DNA from: Anaerotignum sp.
Lineage (GTDB): Bacteria > Bacillota > Clostridia > Lachnospirales > Anaerotignaceae
Assembly (NCBI RefSeq): GCF_030625865.1
Contig: NZ_DAOUQB010000001.1
Span: 124,001-188,000 of the forward strand
DNA: 64,000 nucleotides
Reading direction: 5' to 3'
Part shown: one piece after another, positions 45,138 to 53,748 of the stretch
Layout: every line of letters begins with the position of its first letter
Numbering within the stretch: the first letter of the stretch is position 1
Made by a program: the position numbers and the translations under genes
Notes under the pieces: generated by a model
What the model saw: only the letters and a program-made list of their open reading frames with translations
What the model was told of the DNA's origin: nothing
Database searches by the model: none

Positions 45138-46178
45138 ATGTTCAACTTTATGAGTTTTGGCGAAAATATAGGTATTGACTTGGGGACCGCAAGTGTACTG
45201 GTTTATATCAAAGGGCAAGGGATTGTAATTCGAGAGCCATCAGTGGTTGCCATTGACAAAGATACCAACAGTATTATGGCTGTAGGGGAAGAAGCAAGGC
45301 GGATGCTGGGTAGAACACCCGGTAATATTGTGGCAATTCGTCCGCTACGAGAAGGTGTTATTTCTAATTATGATGTGACGGAAAAGATGTTACAATATTT
45401 TATTGAAAAGGCTCTTGGAAAGCGTTCTTTTGTAAAACCTACCATTGCTGTTTGTGTGCCCAGCAGTGTAACGGAAGTGGAGAAGCGTGCTGTTGAAGAT
45501 GCAACAAGGCAGGCTGGTGCGAGACGCGTTCATATTATAGAAGAACCCATTGCTGCTGCCATTGGGTCAGGGATTGATATTTCAAGAGCATGTGGAAGTA
45601 TGGTGGTGGATATTGGAGGAGGAACGACGGATATTGCGGTGATTTCTTTGGGAGGGGCAGTAGTAAGCCATTCCTTAAAAATAGCCGGTGATAATTTCGA
45701 TGAAGCCATTATTCGCTATATGAGAAAAAAGCATAATATATTAATAGGCGAACGTACTGCAGAAGAATTAAAAATTGAGATTGGAACTGTTTTTGAACGT
45801 TCTATGCCTGTAAGTATGGATGTTAGAGGACGTAATTTAATTACGGGTTTGCCAAAAAATATTACGGTTACTTCCGATGAGATGTTGGATGCTTTGCTTG
45901 AATCGGCTTTGGCGATTACGGATGCAGTGCATAGTGTTTTGGAGCGTACGCCGCCAGAATTGGCTGCTGATATTTTTGAACGGGGGATTGTCATGACCGG
46001 TGGCGGCAGTCTATTATATGGTTTAGATAAATTAATACAAAGTAAAACGGGCATAAACGCAATGGTAGCCGAAGATGCTGTAAGCTGTGTTGCGATTGGA
46101 ACAGGGCGGTATATTGAATTTATGGCTGACAATACCGGGGAAGAGAAAAAAGAAAAAATGAGATTTTTTTCAAGATAA
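45138..46178 (+). CDS. mreB: Rod shape-determining protein MreB/Mbl
   Basis: A 346-residue actin-like ATPase that forms membrane-associated filaments guiding sidewall synthesis. Motifs: IGIDLGTASVLVYIKG (phosphate 1), VVDIGGGTTDIAVISLGG (phosphate 2), GIVMTGGGSLLYGLDKLI (adenosine) and EEPIAAAIGSGIDI. The N-terminal FNFMSFGENIG amphipathic start matches Mbl/MreBH rather than the MreB in mre operons, and no mreC or mreD follows. It has its own downstream terminator. Confidence 0.94.
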   Translation: MFNFMSFGENIGIDLGTASVLVYIKGQGIVIREPSVVAIDKDTNSIMAVGEEARRMLGRTPGNIVAIRPLREGVISNYDVTEKMLQYFIEKALGKRSFVKPTIAVCVPSSVTEVEKRAVEDATRQAGARRVHIIEEPIAAAIGSGIDISRACGSMVVDIGGGTTDIAVISLGGAVVSHSLKIAGDNFDEAIIRYMRKKHNILIGERTAEELKIEIGTVFERSMPVSMDVRGRNLITGLPKNITVTSDEMLDALLESALAITDAVHSVLERTPPELAADIFERGIVMTGGGSLLYGLDKLIQSKTGINAMVAEDAVSCVAIGTGRYIEFMADNTGEEKKEKMRFFSR

Positions 46179-46222
46179 AAAAAAGCAATTATAAGAAATT
46201 TTTCTTATAATTGCTTTTTTTG
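46176..46222 (+). terminator. Terminator after mreB
   Basis: AAAAGCAATTATAAGAAA pairs perfectly with its complement in the 3' arm, followed by a run of T. The symmetrical A/T flanks make it able to act in both directions. Confidence 0.92.
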
Positions 46223-46510
46223 TGGAAATGATAACAGAATAGGACAAATGAAATATCAGCTTATCAAACAAGGCCACAGAAAATGGGTGTCAATAAAAGA
46301 GTGAATGTTTATGATTTAGTGCGATTAAAAGAAAGATGTATAAAACATCCAAGTTAATTTAAAAAAATGGATTTTTTTTGTCATATTTTATTATAAAAAA
46401 GGCGTATTACGTCAAAAAAAATATAAAACGTTTTTTTGCATAATTTATAACGGGAAAATTTGTGTAAAAATAAAGATAAAACTTCAAAAAAATACTACAC
46501 AAAAGAAAAA
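46223..46510. other. Intergenic region between mreB and the gdhA promoter
   Basis: A/T-rich. A 24-codon frame at 46283-46357 has no ribosome site and was not annotated. No other feature was seen. Confidence 0.4.
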
Positions 46511-46514
46511 AGTG

Positions 46515-46523
46515 TGTTATAAT
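46515..46523 (+). promoter_or_regulatory. Extended -10 promoter for gdhA
   Basis: TGTTATAAT is an extended -10. No good -35 is present at the usual distance. Transcription would start near 46530, giving a leader of about 150 bases. Confidence 0.5.
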
Positions 46524-46530
46524 ATCATCG

Positions 46531-46679
46531 TAAAACACGGTGATTCATGTTTTATTGTTCAAATAAATCGAAAAATCACCTGGTTTTTTATGAAAAGATG
46601 CCTCAAAGGCGAGGTAGTCTTTTAGAGATTTACGTTAAAACAAGGTTAAAGAAAAGACAAATGTAGGAGGCAATGAGTT
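46531..46679 (+). promoter_or_regulatory. gdhA leader with a terminator-like hairpin
   Basis: GGTGATT (46539-46545) pairs with AATCACC (46574-46580), extended by an outer AAAAC/GTTTT pairing around a small internal loop, and is followed by TTTTTT (46584-46589). A smaller CCTC/GAGG hairpin follows. The arrangement is compatible with attenuation of gdhA, but no known riboswitch motif was recognised. Confidence 0.35.
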
Positions 46680-48026
46680 ATGAACGCTTATATGGCAAGT
46701 GTAATCGAACAGGTTAAAAAACGCAACGCTGGTGAGCCTGAATTCATTCAGACAGTAGAAGAAGTATTTCACTCTATTGAAAAGGTAGTGGAAACACATC
46801 CTGAATATGAAAAAACAGGTTTGTTGGAAAGAATAGTAGAGCCTGAAAGAGCTGTTTCTTTTAGAGTTACATGGGTTGATGATGCTGGCAAAGTGCAAGT
46901 TAACCGTGGTTTCAGAGTACAGTTTAGCAGCGCAATTGGACCTTACAAGGGCGGTCTTCGTTTCCATCCTTCCGTATATATTGGTATCATCAAGTTCCTT
47001 GGCTTTGAACAGATTTTCAAAAACAGCTTAACAGGATTACCTATCGGTGGCGGTAAAGGTGGTTCCGACTTCGATCCTAGAGGCAAGAGCGATATGGAAA
47101 TCATGAGATTCTGCCAGGCTTTCATGACAGAACTTTACAGACACATTGGTCCTGACGTTGACGTACCTGCTGGTGACATTGGTGTTGGTGGTAGAGAAAT
47201 CGGTTTCTTATATGGACAGTATAAGAGAATCAAAGGCGTTTGGGAAAACGGCGTTCTTACAGGTAAAAACCTTGAATTTGGTGGCTCTTTAATCAGACCT
47301 GAAGCTACAGGTTTTGGTGCTACTTACTATGTAAACGAAGTATTGACTCACTTGGGTGATACAATGAAGGGTAAGACAGTAGCAGTTTCCGGTTTCGGTA
47401 ACGTTGCTTGGGGTGTTTGCCAGAAAGTAGCTGAATTAGGCGGTAAAGTTGTAACAATCTCCGGTCCTGACGGCTATGTATATGATCCTGATGGTGTTTC
47501 AACTCAGGAAAAAATTGACTATTTAGTAGAAATGAGAGTTTCCGGACGTGACCGTGCTCAGGATTATGCTGACAAATTTGGTTGCAAATTTGTTGCTAAG
47601 ACAAAACCTTGGGAAGTAAAAGTTGATATCTGCATGCCTTGTGCGACACAGAACGAAATCAACATGGATGAAGCTCAGAAAATCATCAACAACGGCACAA
47701 AATACTACATTGAAGTTGCTAATATGCCTACAACAAATGAAGCATTGACATTCATTCAGAGCAAGGGCTTAGTTGTTGGTCCTTCCAAAGCTGTTAACGC
47801 TGGTGGTGTTGCAGTTTCTGCATTGGAAATGGCTCAGAACTCCATGAGATATAACTGGTCTGCTGAAGAAGTTGATGCAAAATTGAAAGGCATTATGAAG
47901 AATATCCACGCTGTATCTGTAGAAGCAGCTGAAGAATATGGTTTGGGCTATGACTTGGTAGCAGGCGCTAACATTGCTGGCTTCAAGAAAGTTGCTGCTG
48001 CAATGATGGCTCAGGGCTTGGTATAA
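46680..48026 (+). CDS. gdhA: NADP-type glutamate dehydrogenase
   Basis: A 448-residue hexameric enzyme that interconverts glutamate and 2-oxoglutarate plus ammonia. The glutamate-site motifs GPYKGGLRFHPSV, GLPIGGGKGGSDFDPRGKSD and DVPAGDIGVGGREIGFLYGQY carry the catalytic Lys and Asp; the nucleotide-binding fold begins VAVSGFGNVAWG. In amino-acid-fermenting clostridia this enzyme is very abundant. The ribosome site GGAGG precedes the ATG. The codon use is visibly more biased than in neighbours (GGT, GCT and CCT rich), as for a highly expressed gene. Confidence 0.97.
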   Translation: MNAYMASVIEQVKKRNAGEPEFIQTVEEVFHSIEKVVETHPEYEKTGLLERIVEPERAVSFRVTWVDDAGKVQVNRGFRVQFSSAIGPYKGGLRFHPSVYIGIIKFLGFEQIFKNSLTGLPIGGGKGGSDFDPRGKSDMEIMRFCQAFMTELYRHIGPDVDVPAGDIGVGGREIGFLYGQYKRIKGVWENGVLTGKNLEFGGSLIRPEATGFGATYYVNEVLTHLGDTMKGKTVAVSGFGNVAWGVCQKVAELGGKVVTISGPDGYVYDPDGVSTQEKIDYLVEMRVSGRDRAQDYADKFGCKFVAKTKPWEVKVDICMPCATQNEINMDEAQKIINNGTKYYIEVANMPTTNEALTFIQSKGLVVGPSKAVNAGGVAVSALEMAQNSMRYNWSAEEVDAKLKGIMKNIHAVSVEAAEEYGLGYDLVAGANIAGFKKVAAAMMAQGLV

Positions 48027-48152
48027 GATAGTCAAGCTTTAAGTTTGGGATGTCAAAGGTGTCATCACAAATATTGAACGGTTTCAAAAAATCGGTTTAA
48101 TTAAGGGTTAAACAGATGAAGAAGATGAAAAAATAGGTTGATTCCTAATAGA

Positions 48153-48188
48153 TTACACCCCTGCGTTTTTGTGGGGGTGTTTTTTTAG
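48153..48188 (+). terminator. Terminator after gdhA
   Basis: ACACCCC pairs with GGGGTGT and is followed by TTTTTTT. The 126 bases between the gene and the hairpin have no other feature. Confidence 0.9.
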
Positions 48189-48521
48189 GTGATTTAAGGT
48201 GAAAAGATATTTTTTAACTGATGTTTAGCAAAAAGCTTTATGTGAAGCGTAAAATGTTAATAGAAATTGCATAAAAATGCAAGAATAAATCTATCAAGGA
48301 TATGTTTGATTAAGATGATTGACAGGAGATAAGGCGGTTAAAAGTGGTATTCTTAGAATAAATTAGTCGTTGCAATAAGCAAATGTGATGAGAAAATTTA
48401 ACATTATTGTAATTGAACGTAAGACTACCTGACAGAAAAAATTTCTTAAAATTAAAGTGAATAGAATATTTTGTACAAAGGAAATGAACAATAAGGAAAT
48501 GTTCTGTGATAAATGGCGAAA
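48189..48521. other. Intergenic spacer between converging genes
   Basis: No coding potential on either strand and no recognisable structure. Confidence 0.45.
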
Positions 48522-48554
48522 CAAAAAAAGTGAGCAAACGCTCACTTTTTTTAA
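48522..48554 (-). terminator. Terminator after the ferredoxin gene
   Basis: AAAAAAAGTGAGC and GCTCACTTTTTTT form a perfect stem with an AAAC loop. It ends the minus-strand ferredoxin transcript and could act both ways. Confidence 0.92.
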
Positions 48555-48561
48555 GTAAAAA

Positions 48562-48732
48562 TTATTCGGGTTTAATTGCACCTGTAGGACAAGCACCAAC
48601 ACAAGTACCACAATCGATGCATTCAGCAGCTTTAATTTCAAAAACGCCGCCAGCTTCAACGATGCAGCCTGTTGGACATTCGCCAGCGCAAGCGCCACAA
48701 CCAATACATTCAGGTCCGATTTTGTGAGCCAT
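48562..48732 (-). CDS. 2[4Fe-4S] ferredoxin, clostridial type
   Basis: A 56-residue electron carrier: MAHKIGPECIGCGACAGECP, then two CxxCxxCxxxCP clusters (CIGCGACAGECP and CIDCGTCVGACP), eight Cys in total, and a short C-terminus GAIKPE. It serves pyruvate oxidation and similar low-potential reactions. The start is fixed by an AAGGAGGTG site 8 bases upstream. The gene is short, monocistronic and ends before a strong terminator. Confidence 0.96.
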   Translation of the reverse strand: MAHKIGPECIGCGACAGECPTGCIVEAGGVFEIKAAECIDCGTCVGACPTGAIKPE

Positions 48733-48766
48733 TATAAAACACCTCCTTCTTCATTCTACAATGCCT

Positions 48767-48795
48767 ATTGTATATCAAAATATTACATTGTGCAA
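48767..48795 (-). promoter_or_regulatory. Promoter for the ferredoxin gene
   Basis: On the minus strand TTGCAC, an exact 17-bp spacer and TACAAT, about 35 bases from the start codon. Confidence 0.75.
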
Positions 48796-49294
48796 GGAAT
48801 ATTTCACTTTTTTTAAAGAAAAAAATATGAAAAAGTGTAATTTTATACAATAAACTGAATTCATTATTATTTTAGCATTATAAGAATAATTGAGGTATTT
48901 AAAACTTTATTTTTCTAATTTACATTATTAAATTGCGGTATCTCTGAGATTCACTACTTTGTTTGATAAGGAAGTATATGAATTATATGTTAAGGTGCAG
49001 AGATATGGAGGTAAGCAAATTGAATGAATATGTTTCTTGAATAAGGGTTTGGGAGTGATCTACTTTCATAAAGCATTCGTTTTGCACCAGTTTTATCCTA
49101 TTAATAAGGAAAGGATTAGTAGCGTGGTTTTCTTTGATATGAAAATTTATTAATGCCGTACTATTTAGAAGTTTTTATAGGAGTTGCGATATTAGCATTG
49201 AAGCAGCAATTTACTTAAACAATATTGTTGGAAAAAAATTGATGATGTGGGTACTAATAAACCTGGGGTGTTTAACTAGAAAAGACAGGAAGAT
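48796..49294. other. Large intergenic region without a supported gene
   Basis: About 500 bases, A/T-rich with stops in all frames. No repeat, hairpin or RNA motif was recognised. It may be a decayed gene or hold an unrecognised small RNA. Confidence 0.4.
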
Positions 49295-49323
49295 TGAATT
49301 TTGTCGACTTTTATGATATGATA
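49295..49323 (+). promoter_or_regulatory. Promoter for the TSCPD gene
   Basis: TTGAAT, a 17-bp spacer and TATGAT. The spacer includes TGTCGAC, close to a Spo0A box (TGTCGAA), but one site of this length is weak evidence. Confidence 0.6.
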
Positions 49324-49355
49324 TTTCGGTATATGAGGAGCAAGGGGGATGAATA

Positions 49356-49607
49356 ATGCATTACAGCTTTCATACAAAAGGGATTTGTGCCACAAAATTG
49401 GAATTTGATGTGGAGGATGGTGTAGTAAAAAACGTATCTTTTTTTGGAGGGTGCGATGGTAACCATAAAGGGTTGGCAGCATTGGCAGAAGGAATGACGC
49501 CTGATGAGGCTGCAAAAAAATTGAAAGGTATTACTTGTGGGACGAAAAAAAGTAGTTGCCCGGATCAGTTATCAGTGGCACTGGAGGAGTTCATGAAAAA
49601 TCAGTAA
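49356..49607 (+). CDS. TSCPD domain protein (TIGR03905-like)
   Basis: An 83-residue protein that is a single TSCPD domain: HYSFHTKGICATKLEFDVED, FGGCDGNHKGLAALAEGM, KLKGITCGTKKSSCPDQLSVALEEF. The cysteines in GIC, GGC and CG-x5-CPDQL are all present. The domain is also found at the C-terminus of some ribonucleotide reductases; the free-standing form has no known function but is common in Clostridia. GGGGGATG lies before the ATG. Confidence 0.88.
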   Translation: MHYSFHTKGICATKLEFDVEDGVVKNVSFFGGCDGNHKGLAALAEGMTPDEAAKKLKGITCGTKKSSCPDQLSVALEEFMKNQ

Positions 49608-49672
49608 AAGAATCTGATATACTACAAAATATACATGTTCTCAGAAAAAAGCAGATTTTTCACGAATTGTTA

Positions 49673-49701
49673 TTGACATAAAAAGAGACTTGTGTTATTC
49701 T
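49673..49701 (+). promoter_or_regulatory. Sigma-A promoter for rpmG-secE-nusG
   Basis: A perfect TTGACA, a 17-bp spacer and TATTCT. A small hairpin AAGAC-GCAG-GTCTT followed by T8 (49711-49730) lies at the very 5' end of the transcript; it is too short to be a confident terminator. Confidence 0.8.
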
Positions 49702-49767
49702 AAGTCTGAAGACGCAGGTCTTTTTTTTATGTACAAAAAAATATCATCAGTAACGGAGGTGGAAATC

Positions 49768-49917
49768 TTGAGAACAAGGATTACCTTAGCCTGCACAGAG
49801 TGCAAACAGAGAAATTACAGCACTACCAAGGACAAGAAAACTATGCCTGACAGAATGGAAATCAAAAAGTATTGTAAGTTCTGCAAAGCCCATACATTAC
49901 ACAAAGAAACAAAGTAA
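49768..49917 (+). CDS. rpmG: 50S ribosomal protein L33
   Basis: bL33 of 49 residues: [16 protein letters not shown] with CxxC, then the second pair [17 protein letters not shown], so it is the zinc-binding type. The start is TTG 49768, behind an ideal GGAGGTGG site; the in-frame Met codons further upstream lie in the promoter leader. The rpmG-secE-nusG order is conserved in Firmicutes. Confidence 0.95.
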   Translation: MRTRITLACTECKQRNYSTTKDKKTMPDRMEIKKYCKFCKAHTLHKETK

Positions 49918-49949
49918 GTAAGGGAAATTCCGAAAAAGGAAGTGAACGT

Positions 49950-50207
49950 ATGGAAGAAAAGCAAAACACCAACCAAACGAATGAAACAAAACAAGCAAAG
50001 CCTAAGCAAGTAAAGAAAAACAATGACAGAGATGGCTTCGCAGACTACAAGGCAGAATTTAAGAAAATTATTTGGCCCAGCCGTCCTGAAATTGCGAAGA
50101 AAACGTTTACCGTTATTGTTACTTCCCTAATTCTCGGTGTTATCATTTTCTGTATGGATTCGGTATTTTCAGCCGGATACAGTGCGATTATCGGACTTTT
50201 GGGTTAA
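49950..50207 (+). CDS. secE: Preprotein translocase subunit SecE
   Basis: An 85-residue membrane subunit of the SecYEG channel. It has an extended polar N-terminus (1-30, rich in N, Q, T and K), the conserved amphipathic helix YKAEFKKIIWPSRPEIAKKT and one C-terminal membrane helix (about 53-78). The ribosome site GGAAGTGA precedes the ATG. It lies between rpmG and nusG as expected. Confidence 0.95.
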   Translation: MEEKQNTNQTNETKQAKPKQVKKNNDRDGFADYKAEFKKIIWPSRPEIAKKTFTVIVTSLILGVIIFCMDSVFSAGYSAIIGLLG

Positions 50208-50236
50208 AACAAATCGAGTAGAAAAAGGATGGTATT

Positions 50237-50791
50237 ATGTCTGAAGAAATCAACAAGCCAGAAAAAATCAAAACTTCCGCCGAATCAAGATGGTATGTTG
50301 TACATACCTATTCAGGGTATGAAAACAAAGTAAAAGCCAATATTGAGAAAACGGTTGAAAACAGAGGAATGCAGGATCAAATTCATGAGATCAGTGTGCC
50401 TTTGCAGGATGTTGTTGAAATTAAAGATGGACAGAAAAAAACTGTTCAGCGCAAAGTATTTCCCGGCTATGTGCTGATTAAAATGATCATGAACGATGAA
50501 ACGTGGTATGTAGTCAGAAACACAAGAGGCGTTACAAGTTTTGTGGGTCCCGGTTCTAAACCAGTTCCATTGACCGAAATGGAAGTTCGAGCTATGGGCA
50601 TTGGTGGCGAGGTGGAAAATCTGGATGTGGCATTGGGCGATTCCGTTCGTGTTGTTTCCGGGCCTTTTGCGGATTCTGTTGGTCAGATCAAAGAGATCAA
50701 TACCAATAAGAAAATCGTCATTGTCAGTCTTTCCATCTTCGGCAGAGAGACTCCGGTTGAGCTTGATTTCACTCAGATCGACAAGATTTAA
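50237..50791 (+). CDS. nusG: Transcription elongation factor NusG
   Basis: A 184-residue factor that links RNA polymerase with Rho or ribosome. The N-terminal NGN domain is WYVVHTYSGYENKVKANIEK through FPGYVLIKMIMNDETWYVVRNTRGVTSFVG; the C-terminal KOW domain has DSVRVVSGPFADSVGQIKEIN and the tail ETPVELDFTQIDKI. The length and motifs are typical. It is followed by the L11-L1 leader. Confidence 0.96.
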   Translation: MSEEINKPEKIKTSAESRWYVVHTYSGYENKVKANIEKTVENRGMQDQIHEISVPLQDVVEIKDGQKKTVQRKVFPGYVLIKMIMNDETWYVVRNTRGVTSFVGPGSKPVPLTEMEVRAMGIGGEVENLDVALGDSVRVVSGPFADSVGQIKEINTNKKIVIVSLSIFGRETPVELDFTQIDKI

Positions 50792-50822
50792 AGTCAACGT
50801 TTCATAAGGCGGCAAGTCCGCT

Positions 50823-50856
50823 AGGTGGGAGGGAAAATCCCCGCTAATTACCACAT
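50823..50856 (+). promoter_or_regulatory. Probable L1-binding leader site upstream of rplK
   Basis: AGGTGGGAGGG, an AAAA-capped stem (GGG/CCCC) and AATTACCACAT resemble the L1-binding part of 23S rRNA (AGGTGGGAGG...AAATACCAC). Such mimics let free L1 repress the L11-L1 operon. A small GCGG/CCGC hairpin precedes it at 50808-50822. The ribosome site of rplK follows at once. Confidence 0.75.
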
Positions 50857-50874
50857 TTATAGGAGGTGCCTATC

Positions 50875-51300
50875 ATGGCAAAAAAAGTAACAGGTTATAT
50901 CAAATTACAGATTCCAGCAGCGAAGGCAACACCCGCTCCTCCTGTTGGTCCTGCTTTGGGTCAGCATGGTGTGAATATCATGGGCTTTTGTAAAGAATTT
51001 AATGAAAGAACAGCTTCTCAGGCAGGTTTAATTATTCCTGTAGTTATCACTGTATATCAGGACAGAAGCTATACTTTTATTACAAAAACACCCCCCGCAG
51101 CAGTTCTTTTGAAGAAGGCTTGCGGCATTGAATCCGGTTCCGGTGTACCTAACAAAACAAAAGTTTCTAAAATTTCCAAAGCAAAAGTTATGGAAATTGC
51201 AGAGTTGAAAATGCCCGACTTGAATGCGGCGAATATTGATACTGCTTATAGTATGATTTGCGGTACAGCAAGAAGCATGGGTATCGTTGTTGAAGAATAA
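50875..51300 (+). CDS. rplK: 50S ribosomal protein L11
   Basis: uL11, 141 residues: [55 protein letters not shown] and the C-terminal ADLNA-like rRNA-binding domain ([20 protein letters not shown]). The start at 50875 follows AGGAGGTG; a frame three codons longer is possible but lacks a site. A probable L1 operator precedes it. Confidence 0.96.
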   Translation: MAKKVTGYIKLQIPAAKATPAPPVGPALGQHGVNIMGFCKEFNERTASQAGLIIPVVITVYQDRSYTFITKTPPAAVLLKKACGIESGSGVPNKTKVSKISKAKVMEIAELKMPDLNAANIDTAYSMICGTARSMGIVVEE

Positions 51301-51323
51301 TAGCCGACTGATTTGACGGCAGA

Positions 51324-51355
51324 AGTGGGAGGGAATTCTCCCGATATTACCACAT
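51324..51355 (+). promoter_or_regulatory. Second probable L1-binding site, in the rplK-rplA gap
   Basis: AGTGGGAGGG, a GGGAATTCTCCC stem and ATATTACCACAT repeat the motif found before rplK and again match the 23S rRNA L1 site. Its position directly before rplA suggests direct autoregulation by L1. Confidence 0.72.
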
Positions 51356-51370
51356 AAGGAGGTCACGAAA

Positions 51371-52066
51371 GTGAAAAGAGGAAAAAAATATAACGAGGTT
51401 GCAAAACTCGTTGACAAGGCAATGCTTTACGATGCAAATGACGCAATCGAATTGGTACAGAAAACTTCTGTAACAAAGTTTGACGCAACCGTAGAAGCAC
51501 ATATTCGTTTGGGCGTTGACAGCAGACATGCTGATCAGCAGGTTCGTGGTGCCGTTGTTCTTCCACACGGTACAGGTAAAACAGTTCGTGTATTGGTATT
51601 TGCAAAGGGTGACAAAGCAGAAGAAGCTTTAGCAGCCGGCGCTGATTTCGTAGGAGCAGAAGATTTGATCCCCAAAATCCAGAATGAAAACTGGTTCGGT
51701 TTCGATGTTGCTGTTGCAACACCTGATATGATGGGCGTTGTTGGTCGTTTGGGCCGTGTATTGGGACCTAAAGGCTTGATGCCTAACCCCAAAGCCGGCA
51801 CTGTAACAATGGATGTTACAAAGGCGATCAATGATATCAAAGCAGGTAAGATTGAATACCGTTTGGACAAGACAAATATTATTCATGTTCCCGTAGGCAA
51901 GGTATCTTTTGGTTCCGAGAAATTGGAAGAAAACTTCCAGACTCTGATGAGTGCTATCATAAAAGCAAAACCTACAGCAGCTAAGGGTCAGTATTTGAAG
52001 AGCGTTGTTATAACAACAACAATGGGCCCTGGTGTAAAGGTTAACCCTGCGAAAATTTCTGAGTAA
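51371..52066 (+). CDS. rplA: 50S ribosomal protein L1
   Basis: uL1, 231 residues: [77 protein letters not shown] and [20 protein letters not shown]. The start is GTG behind AAGGAGGT. It probably regulates its own operon by binding the two leader sites described. Confidence 0.96.
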   Translation: MKRGKKYNEVAKLVDKAMLYDANDAIELVQKTSVTKFDATVEAHIRLGVDSRHADQQVRGAVVLPHGTGKTVRVLVFAKGDKAEEALAAGADFVGAEDLIPKIQNENWFGFDVAVATPDMMGVVGRLGRVLGPKGLMPNPKAGTVTMDVTKAINDIKAGKIEYRLDKTNIIHVPVGKVSFGSEKLEENFQTLMSAIIKAKPTAAKGQYLKSVVITTTMGPGVKVNPAKISE

Positions 52067-52081
52067 TCTCAAAGAAAGTTC

Positions 52082-52110
52082 TTGACGGAAACGTGTTTAT
52101 CTTATATAAT
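52082..52110 (+). promoter_or_regulatory. Sigma-A promoter for rplJ-rplL
   Basis: TTGACG, an exact 17-bp spacer and a perfect TATAAT give the L10 leader its own start of transcription. Confidence 0.8.
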
Positions 52111-52125
52111 AAACAAGTTGAAAAG

Positions 52126-52258
52126 AAACAACCGAATAGTACCGTAGACAGCAGGTGCAAAGTTTTGCGTAAATCCTGCCGAGGAGATTGCTGAAATTGA
52201 GCTATAAGCCTCTTTGTCTATGTGCAAAGAGGCTTTCTTGATTTATATAAGGATTTAA
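52126..52258 (+). ncRNA. L10 ribosomal-protein leader
   Basis: This matches the L10 leader class: AGACAGCAGGTGC, CCTGCCGAGGAGATTGCTG (kink-turn element bound by the L10-L12 complex), then a terminator hairpin AAGCCTCTTTG/CAAAGAGGCTT (52206-52233). Excess L10-(L12)4 binding is known to repress its operon. Confidence 0.85.
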
Positions 52259-52270
52259 GGAGGTGTAGAT

Positions 52271-52765
52271 ATGGCAAAGATTGAACAAAAGCAGGTCATC
52301 GTAAATGAAATTAAAGAAAAGCTGGACAAAGCAGCTTCCGTAGTAATGGTAGATGCTAGAGGCTTGACTGTAGAACAGGATACAGTTCTTAGAAAACAGC
52401 TGAGAGAAGCAGGTGTTGACTATAAGGTTTACAAAAACACAATGGTACACTTTGCAATTCAAGGCACTCAGTTCGAAGGGTTGGATGAGTACTTGGCTGG
52501 CCCCAGCGCATTTGCATTTAGCTATGAAGATGCTACAACAGCAGCAGCTGTCTTAAACAAAGTAGCAAAAGATGCAAAGGCTTTGGAATTCAAAGCAGGC
52601 GTTGTGGAAGGCGTTGTATATGATGCAGAAGGCATGAAGCTTGTTGCAGACATCCCTTCCAGAGAAGTATTGCTTTCCAAATTGTTGGGCAGCTTCAAAA
52701 GCCCTATGTCCTCTTTCGCACGCGTTATCGATCAGATCGCAAAGAAAGATGCGACAGCAGAATAA
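52271..52765 (+). CDS. rplJ: 50S ribosomal protein L10
   Basis: uL10, 164 residues: [75 protein letters not shown] and the C-terminal helix that carries L7/L12 dimers. The ribosome site AAGGAGGTG is ideal. It is controlled by the L10 leader upstream. Confidence 0.96.
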   Translation: MAKIEQKQVIVNEIKEKLDKAASVVMVDARGLTVEQDTVLRKQLREAGVDYKVYKNTMVHFAIQGTQFEGLDEYLAGPSAFAFSYEDATTAAAVLNKVAKDAKALEFKAGVVEGVVYDAEGMKLVADIPSREVLLSKLLGSFKSPMSSFARVIDQIAKKDATAE

Positions 52766-52842
52766 TTTAATGCAACAAAGAATTACCTTTATTGGTAAGT
52801 GGAAAATAAAAATATCCTAAAATTAATCGGAGGTGCTTTAAA

Positions 52843-53214
52843 ATGGCAAAATTGACAATTGAAGAAATTATTGCAGCTGTAAAAGAACTTACAGTATTAG
52901 AATTAAACGACTTAGTAAAGGCAGCAGAAGAAGAATTCGGTGTATCCGCAGCAGCAGGCGTAGCAGTAGCAGCAGGCCCTGCAGCAGCAGCAGCTGAAGA
53001 AAAAACAGAATTCGATGTTGAATTGACAGAAGTTGGCGCTGAAAAAATTAAAGTAATCAAGGCTGTTCGTGAAGTAACAGGTCTTGGATTAAAAGAAGCT
53101 AAGGAAGCTGTAGACGGCGCTCCTAAGGTTCTGAAAGAACAAGCATCCAAAGAAGAAGCTGAATCCATCAAAGCTAAATTGGAAGAAGTAGGCGCAAAGG
53201 TTACATTGAAGTAA
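52843..53214 (+). CDS. rplL: 50S ribosomal protein L7/L12
   Basis: bL12, 123 residues: helical dimerisation N-terminus ([20 protein letters not shown]), a flexible Ala-rich hinge (about 38-50, [15 protein letters not shown]) and the C-terminal factor-binding domain ([29 protein letters not shown]). The ribosome site is CGGAGGTG. The end of the transcript is marked by a strong terminator. No rpoB follows in this window. Confidence 0.96.
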   Translation: MAKLTIEEIIAAVKELTVLELNDLVKAAEEEFGVSAAAGVAVAAGPAAAAAEEKTEFDVELTEVGAEKIKVIKAVREVTGLGLKEAKEAVDGAPKVLKEQASKEEAESIKAKLEEVGAKVTLK

Positions 53215-53226
53215 TTAAAAGCCAGA

Positions 53227-53270
53227 AGAAAACCCCTAAAACATTATGTTTTGGGGGTTATTTTTTATTT
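53227..53270 (+). terminator. Terminator after rplL
   Basis: AACCCCTAAAAC pairs with GTTTTGGGGGTT, followed by ATTTTTTATTT. Confidence 0.92.
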
Positions 53271-53621
53271 GAGTGTACTCTTACAACAGCACCAGAATAA
53301 CACTGAAAAGTGATGCATAAGAAACGAAATAAGGCAATGCATAATGCCTTTGTTTTTGAAACCGTGTATAGTATAAAAAATATGAGCTTTTGAAAAAAAT
53401 ATTTTAAAGGAAAGTGCTTGTACAAGCTTTAAAGGCGTATTTGAAGACATTTATCCGTGTTATAGTGTTTTTCCATGGAAGACACTCCAAACAAGCCAAT
53501 TTGGTGTTTTTTTAGGACATGAGAGAAGTTTGATAGGCCGATGCTATTGTAGGATTCAGTTGTAATCATTTTGGGTTGGCTTATACATAATAGTTTGTCA
53601 AATCTTAAATAATATGAAAAA
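53271..53621. other. Intergenic region downstream of rplL
   Basis: About 350 bases with only short frames. A 97-codon minus-strand frame (53429-53722) overlaps the spo0A terminator and looks non-coding. Confidence 0.4.
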
Positions 53622-53676
53622 ATAAATAAACCTTTTAATTTGGGGTAATTTCTAACCAATATTAAAAGGTTTATCA
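53622..53676 (-). terminator. Terminator after spo0A
   Basis: ATAAACCTTTTAAT and ATTAAAAGGTTTAT form a perfect 14-bp stem with a 21-base loop. On the minus strand the 3' arm runs into TTATTTTTTCAT. Confidence 0.75.
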
Positions 53677-53748
53677 GGTTATAGAGAAAAAATTGTAGGG
53701 CTTTGAGACGAGAAATCCACAATGAAAGCCATATTAAAAGTAATAAAA

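Noticed and set aside
46283-46357. A 24-codon frame upstream of gdhA
   Set aside because: No ribosome site and it lies before the predicted gdhA promoter.
48363-48704. A 113-codon frame on the minus strand, hydrophobic and Val/Leu-rich
   Set aside because: It is a shifted frame of the ferredoxin gene running through its terminator; the ferredoxin frame has the eight conserved cysteines.
53429-53722. A 97-codon minus-strand frame after spo0A, considered as a transposase remnant
   Set aside because: It crosses the spo0A terminator, has no ribosome site and shows no transposase motif.
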